DNA of 64,000 nt from NCBI GenBank assembly GCA_030652115.1, contig JAUSBK010000008.1, positions 62,001 through 126,000 of the forward strand, given 5' to 3'. How positions within the stretch are numbered: the first letter of the stretch is position 1; each line of letters opens with the position of its first letter. Origin of the DNA: Coriobacteriia bacterium. GTDB lineage: Bacteria > Actinomycetota > Coriobacteriia > Anaerosomatales > Anaerosomataceae. A model generated the notes under the pieces. The model saw only the letters and a program-made list of their open reading frames with translations, was not told where the DNA came from and made no database searches. This document shows positions 61,350-64,000 of this stretch, piece by piece. A program made the position numbers and the translations under genes.

Positions 61350-62804
61350 ATGGGGTGGCCTGCATCCGCAGGGGGCTCCGAAAGGACCGATGATCCCCCC
61401 GATCGCGCGACGCGCGTGTTCGATCGGCTTGCGCTCTCACTGTCGGTGCTCTTGTGCGCCGTACTTGCCTTCCTCGCGGTCAACGAGCCCTGGGTCTCGG
61501 ACGACTTCAGCGGCGCCTTGTTCCTGAAGGAGCACCCGGGTCTGTGGGAGACCGTGTCGTACGGCTACCAGACATGGACCGGACGCTTCGCAAGTTCGGC
61601 GTTCTCTTGGATGGCGATGCAAGTCCGCCCGGTCTACGGGATCGGCATATGGCTGGGCCTACTGGCCCTGGTCGTACAGACGTTCGCGCTGGCAAGGGGG
61701 AGATACCCCCGCGCCCGCCGCTCCGATCTGTACGTGCTCTGCCTGCTACTACTCGCGTACTGGTACGGACTGCCCGCCCTCGAGGAGACCATCTTCTGGA
61801 CGGCCGGTTCGTTGGTCTACCTGTGGCCTGCTCTAGCTGTGCTCCTGTTCCTGTATCCGTATCGGCGCTGGGACCCCGAGGCTCTGCCCGCGAAAGCTTC
61901 CGCCATGCGCGAGGTCGCCCTGGCGTTAGGGATGCTCCTACTAGGTGTGTTCGTGGGGGGTTCCCAGGAGCAGGTGCTGGTGGCCGGGATGCTCTATCTG
62001 TTCGTCCTGGCGCTGCGGGCGGCGCGTTCGGGCAAGCTGCGGCGGATTCCCGCTCACTTCTATTCAGGCGCACTGGGCCTCGTGGCAGCGGGAGCGATCA
62101 GCCTCGCCGCACCCGGGAACAGCGCTCGCCTGGACGTCACACCCTCCGAAGGGCTGCTCCAGACGGCGATCGCGGCCGCGAAGTACGTTGTCCACATCCT
62201 GGTGGACTGGATGCCGCCGATGACCCCGTGGCTCCTCTGCCTCCTTCTGCTCGCGATCCCGGTCACGGGCGTTCTACGCAACACGAAGGAAGTAGGGCGC
62301 ACGCCCGTATCGCTGCGTTCGGACTGGTGGGTCTGGGTGCTCCTCGGCCTGGCCACCGTCTCCACGCTCTTCGTGCGACCGTACTTCGCGGCCGAGCGCA
62401 CGGTGATGTTCCTCGCGGTGTTCCTGGCCGTTGGCGCCGTATCGCTCCAGACAGGCTCTCGCACGACTTCAGTGCTCGAACGACTCCCGGCACTGGCCGC
62501 CTCGGCTGCGCTCTGCCTGCTGCTCCTGGTGACCGTCGGAGACGTGGCGCTGAGCGGCTGGCAGGCCCGTAGCCTGAGGCTGGGGCAGCAAGAGCGGGCC
62601 GAGGATGTGGCTCGGCAGAAGCAGGAGGGGCTGCGGGACATCGTTGTTGCCCCGCTTACCGACGATGTGCCCCGGCGCGGTGTGATGTGGGGCGACGGTA
62701 CCGCAGACAAGGCGTTCTGGATCAACGGGATCCTGGCCAGCTGGTACGAAGTGGACAGTGTAGTCGTTTCGGGAGGCGCGCAGCCGGAGCAGGGTAGTCA
62801 GTAG
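61350..62804 (+). CDS. Polytopic membrane protein, DUF6056-like
   Basis: A 484-residue protein with about 10 membrane segments. The first outer loop holds VNEPWVSDDFSGALFLKEHPG, with an acidic DD pair like the catalytic loop of GT-C glycosyltransferases, and ALEETIFWTAGSLVYLWP is a further conserved-looking stretch. VGGSQEQVLVAGMLYLF follows. The layout resembles DUF6056 proteins often found in surface-glycan loci. GAGGAGAG at 61338-61344 precedes the ATG. A lipid-linked sugar transferase is the likeliest activity, but this is uncertain. The C-terminal 60 residues form a soluble outer domain. Confidence 0.72.
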   Translation: MGWPASAGGSERTDDPPDRATRVFDRLALSLSVLLCAVLAFLAVNEPWVSDDFSGALFLKEHPGLWETVSYGYQTWTGRFASSAFSWMAMQVRPVYGIGIWLGLLALVVQTFALARGRYPRARRSDLYVLCLLLLAYWYGLPALEETIFWTAGSLVYLWPALAVLLFLYPYRRWDPEALPAKASAMREVALALGMLLLGVFVGGSQEQVLVAGMLYLFVLALRAARSGKLRRIPAHFYSGALGLVAAGAISLAAPGNSARLDVTPSEGLLQTAIAAAKYVVHILVDWMPPMTPWLLCLLLLAIPVTGVLRNTKEVGRTPVSLRSDWWVWVLLGLATVSTLFVRPYFAAERTVMFLAVFLAVGAVSLQTGSRTTSVLERLPALAASAALCLLLLVTVGDVALSGWQARSLRLGQQERAEDVARQKQEGLRDIVVAPLTDDVPRRGVMWGDGTADKAFWINGILASWYEVDSVVVSGGAQPEQGSQ

Positions 62805-63103
62805 CCGCGGCTGCGACAGTCCGGACCGGAGCTGTGCACTGAGCGTCATGAGGGCGCCACGGTATCGGAAGGCTGGTTGTTCGCGCACGCGAGCGAGACG
62901 ACTGAGGAGGGGGCGGGCTGAAGAGGTGCGGTCACCGGCATTCGGCATGTTCTTCGTGGCACCCACTGTCTTCACCGGTACCTGGCGTTCGACATCGCGT
63001 GCTGCGCGATCGAGGGCCCGATGAGCGCACGCGGCCCTGGCGCTCGGCGTGTTCGCGTCGCCGGTGTTGAGCTTCCTCGGCGTCGGCTTCTGACGGGGGA
63101 GTC
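62805..63103. other. Intergenic stretch with a possible gene remnant
   Basis: These 299 bp hold no intact gene. Around 62947-63091 fragments of protein-like sequence occur in different frames (for example MFFVAPTVFTG in one frame and a hydrophobic ALALGVFASPVLSFLGVGF in another, ending in a stop at 63091). This may be the decayed end of a membrane protein gene, or chance in GC-rich DNA. Confidence 0.3.
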
Positions 63104-63568
63104 ATGAGACTCGACCTCATCTGCGTCGGCCGTCTCAAGGAGCGTCACTGGCGTGACGCGGCCGATGAGTACCTCAAACGTCTCGGCCCGTACGCACGCG
63201 TCTCGATGATCGAGGTCCCCGACCGCGACGTGACGGCCGACGAGGCGCGCGCGCTCGAGTCGGAGGCGGCAGGCGTGCTGAAGGCGATCTCCGAGGGCGC
63301 GACGGTGGTAGCGCTCGAGATCGGCGGCAGGATGCGCTCGTCCGAGGAGCTTGCCGCGTGGCTCGAAGCGCTCGGTACGTCGGGCAGGAGCCATGTGGCG
63401 TTCGTGGTGGGCGGTGCAGCGGGTCTGCATCCGGACGTGCTTGCGCGCGCCGACGAGCGCATTTCCCTCGGACCGCTCACGCTGCCGCACCAGCTTGCAC
63501 GCGTGGTACTGCTCGAGCAGTTGTATCGTGCCTTTCGCATCATCCGCGGTGAGCCGTACCATAGGTAG
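63104..63568 (+). CDS. rlmH: 23S rRNA (pseudouridine1915-N3)-methyltransferase
   Basis: A SPOUT-class methyltransferase, 154 residues, the normal length. MRLDLICVGRLKERHWRDA opens the protein, FVVGGAAGLHPDVL is the SAM-binding knot, and LTLPHQLARVVLLEQLYRAFRI is the RlmH signature, with the C-terminal PYHR ending that reaches the active site of the dimer partner. It methylates pseudouridine 1915 in helix 69 of 23S rRNA. GGGGGAG precedes ATG 63104. It is followed 2 bp later by a small hydrolase-like gene. Confidence 0.96.
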   Translation: MRLDLICVGRLKERHWRDAADEYLKRLGPYARVSMIEVPDRDVTADEARALESEAAGVLKAISEGATVVALEIGGRMRSSEELAAWLEALGTSGRSHVAFVVGGAAGLHPDVLARADERISLGPLTLPHQLARVVLLEQLYRAFRIIRGEPYHR

Positions 63569-63570
63569 CC

Positions 63571-63981
63571 ATGGGGCCGAAGGTGCATCTTACGCTCACG
63601 CGGCAGTGGGCGATCGAGGAGGGCTTCTCCGAGCGGGAGGCCGAGCTCATCGCGCGTGCCGACGTCGGATTCGACACGCGCTATCCGGCGCGAGCTTCGT
63701 TCGAGAACATCACCCGGCACTTCGCTCCCACGGTGTGGGTCTGGTCTGCACGATACCTGAAGCGCGCCGCGCGCTGGGGCGACCTCATGCTGCTCGGGTA
63801 TGCGCTGCACTGCGCGCAAGACGGCGTGGCCCACGGCCGGATCGGGACGAGACATCTGAGCGCGCTGGCGTTCAAGCGCGCGAATCCGGATGCATGGGAG
63901 ACGTCGCCTGTCGGCGTGCGGCGGAGAACTGAAGCGGTGACGAGGGAGCGGATGCGCCGCTATCGCGCGCTTGCAGGCTAG
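63571..63981 (+). CDS. Small zinc-dependent phospholipase C-like protein
   Basis: A 136-residue protein. HLTLTRQWAIEEGFSEREAELIARADVGFDT resembles the start of the phospholipase C/P1 nuclease superfamily (region residues 6-36), and LLGYALHCAQDGVAHG contains the HxxxD and H residues used for metal binding. It is shorter than full-length members and has no signal peptide, so it may act in the cytosol. Bacterial homologues of this short type are uncharacterised. Adjacent to rlmH by order only. Confidence 0.65.
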   Translation: MGPKVHLTLTRQWAIEEGFSEREAELIARADVGFDTRYPARASFENITRHFAPTVWVWSARYLKRAARWGDLMLLGYALHCAQDGVAHGRIGTRHLSALAFKRANPDAWETSPVGVRRRTEAVTRERMRRYRALAG

Positions 63982-64000
63982 ACGAGTTTCGTGACCTGCA

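Overview
This is a 64 kb window of high-GC DNA with dense, mostly plus-strand genes, many GTG and TTG starts, and frequent 1-8 bp gene overlaps. The gene content suggests an anaerobic or facultative actinobacterium, most likely near the Coriobacteriia/Anaerosomatales (OPB41-type) lineages: Rex, menaquinone genes, giant multiheme c-type cytochromes with ResB/CcsA (system II) maturation, HypAB, and class I two-subunit fumarase. The taxonomic placement is inferred from gene content only. No phage, transposase or CRISPR array was seen.

Region 1 (3-19836) is a cell-surface polysaccharide locus. It makes GDP-sugars (manC end, two tandem gmd genes) and dTDP-rhamnose (rmlB, rmlA, rmlC, rmlD), and carries a phosphohexomutase. 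Seven glycosyltransferases (two GT2, five GT4), a polyprenyl-phosphate sugar-1-phosphate transferase and an O-antigen ligase/polymerase with a TPR tail would assemble and polymerise the glycan.

Region 2 (19847-39777) is the most unusual part. Rex is followed by a TPR protein, an NHL-propeller membrane protein, a 7-heme secreted cytochrome, a membrane-anchored cytochrome with 15 candidate heme sites and a second NHL protein. Then comes a four-gene cassette that occurs twice in tandem: a secreted cytochrome with 19 heme-type motifs, ResB, CcsA and a small lipoprotein. In the second copy two of the 19 motifs have become CX3CH and CX4CH. A Rex homologue that has lost the NADH-binding glycine motif and a third lipoprotein close the region. 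I read it as a dedicated electron-transfer system at or beyond the cell surface that carries its own cytochrome-maturation machinery and has candidate redox regulation. This is inference.

Region 3 (39879-49234) holds a B12-binding-type radical SAM protein, menG, an amidohydrolase that may be the aminofutalosine deaminase, an RseC-like protein, two small membrane proteins, two divergent STAS proteins, tatB-tatC, hypA-hypB and an HD-domain protein. Menaquinone and Tat export fit the respiratory theme. After it lies a 277 bp gap that can fold as a pseudoknot and may encode a structured RNA.

Region 4 (49512-63981) is mostly housekeeping: an archaeal-like topoisomerase I, a nitrilase-fold protein without catalytic residues, malate dehydrogenase, fumarase alpha and beta subunits separated by an MFS exporter, tmk-holB-ricT, tRNA-Thr(CGT), a secreted protein with three C-terminal repeats, a polytopic membrane protein, rlmH and a small putative metal-dependent hydrolase.
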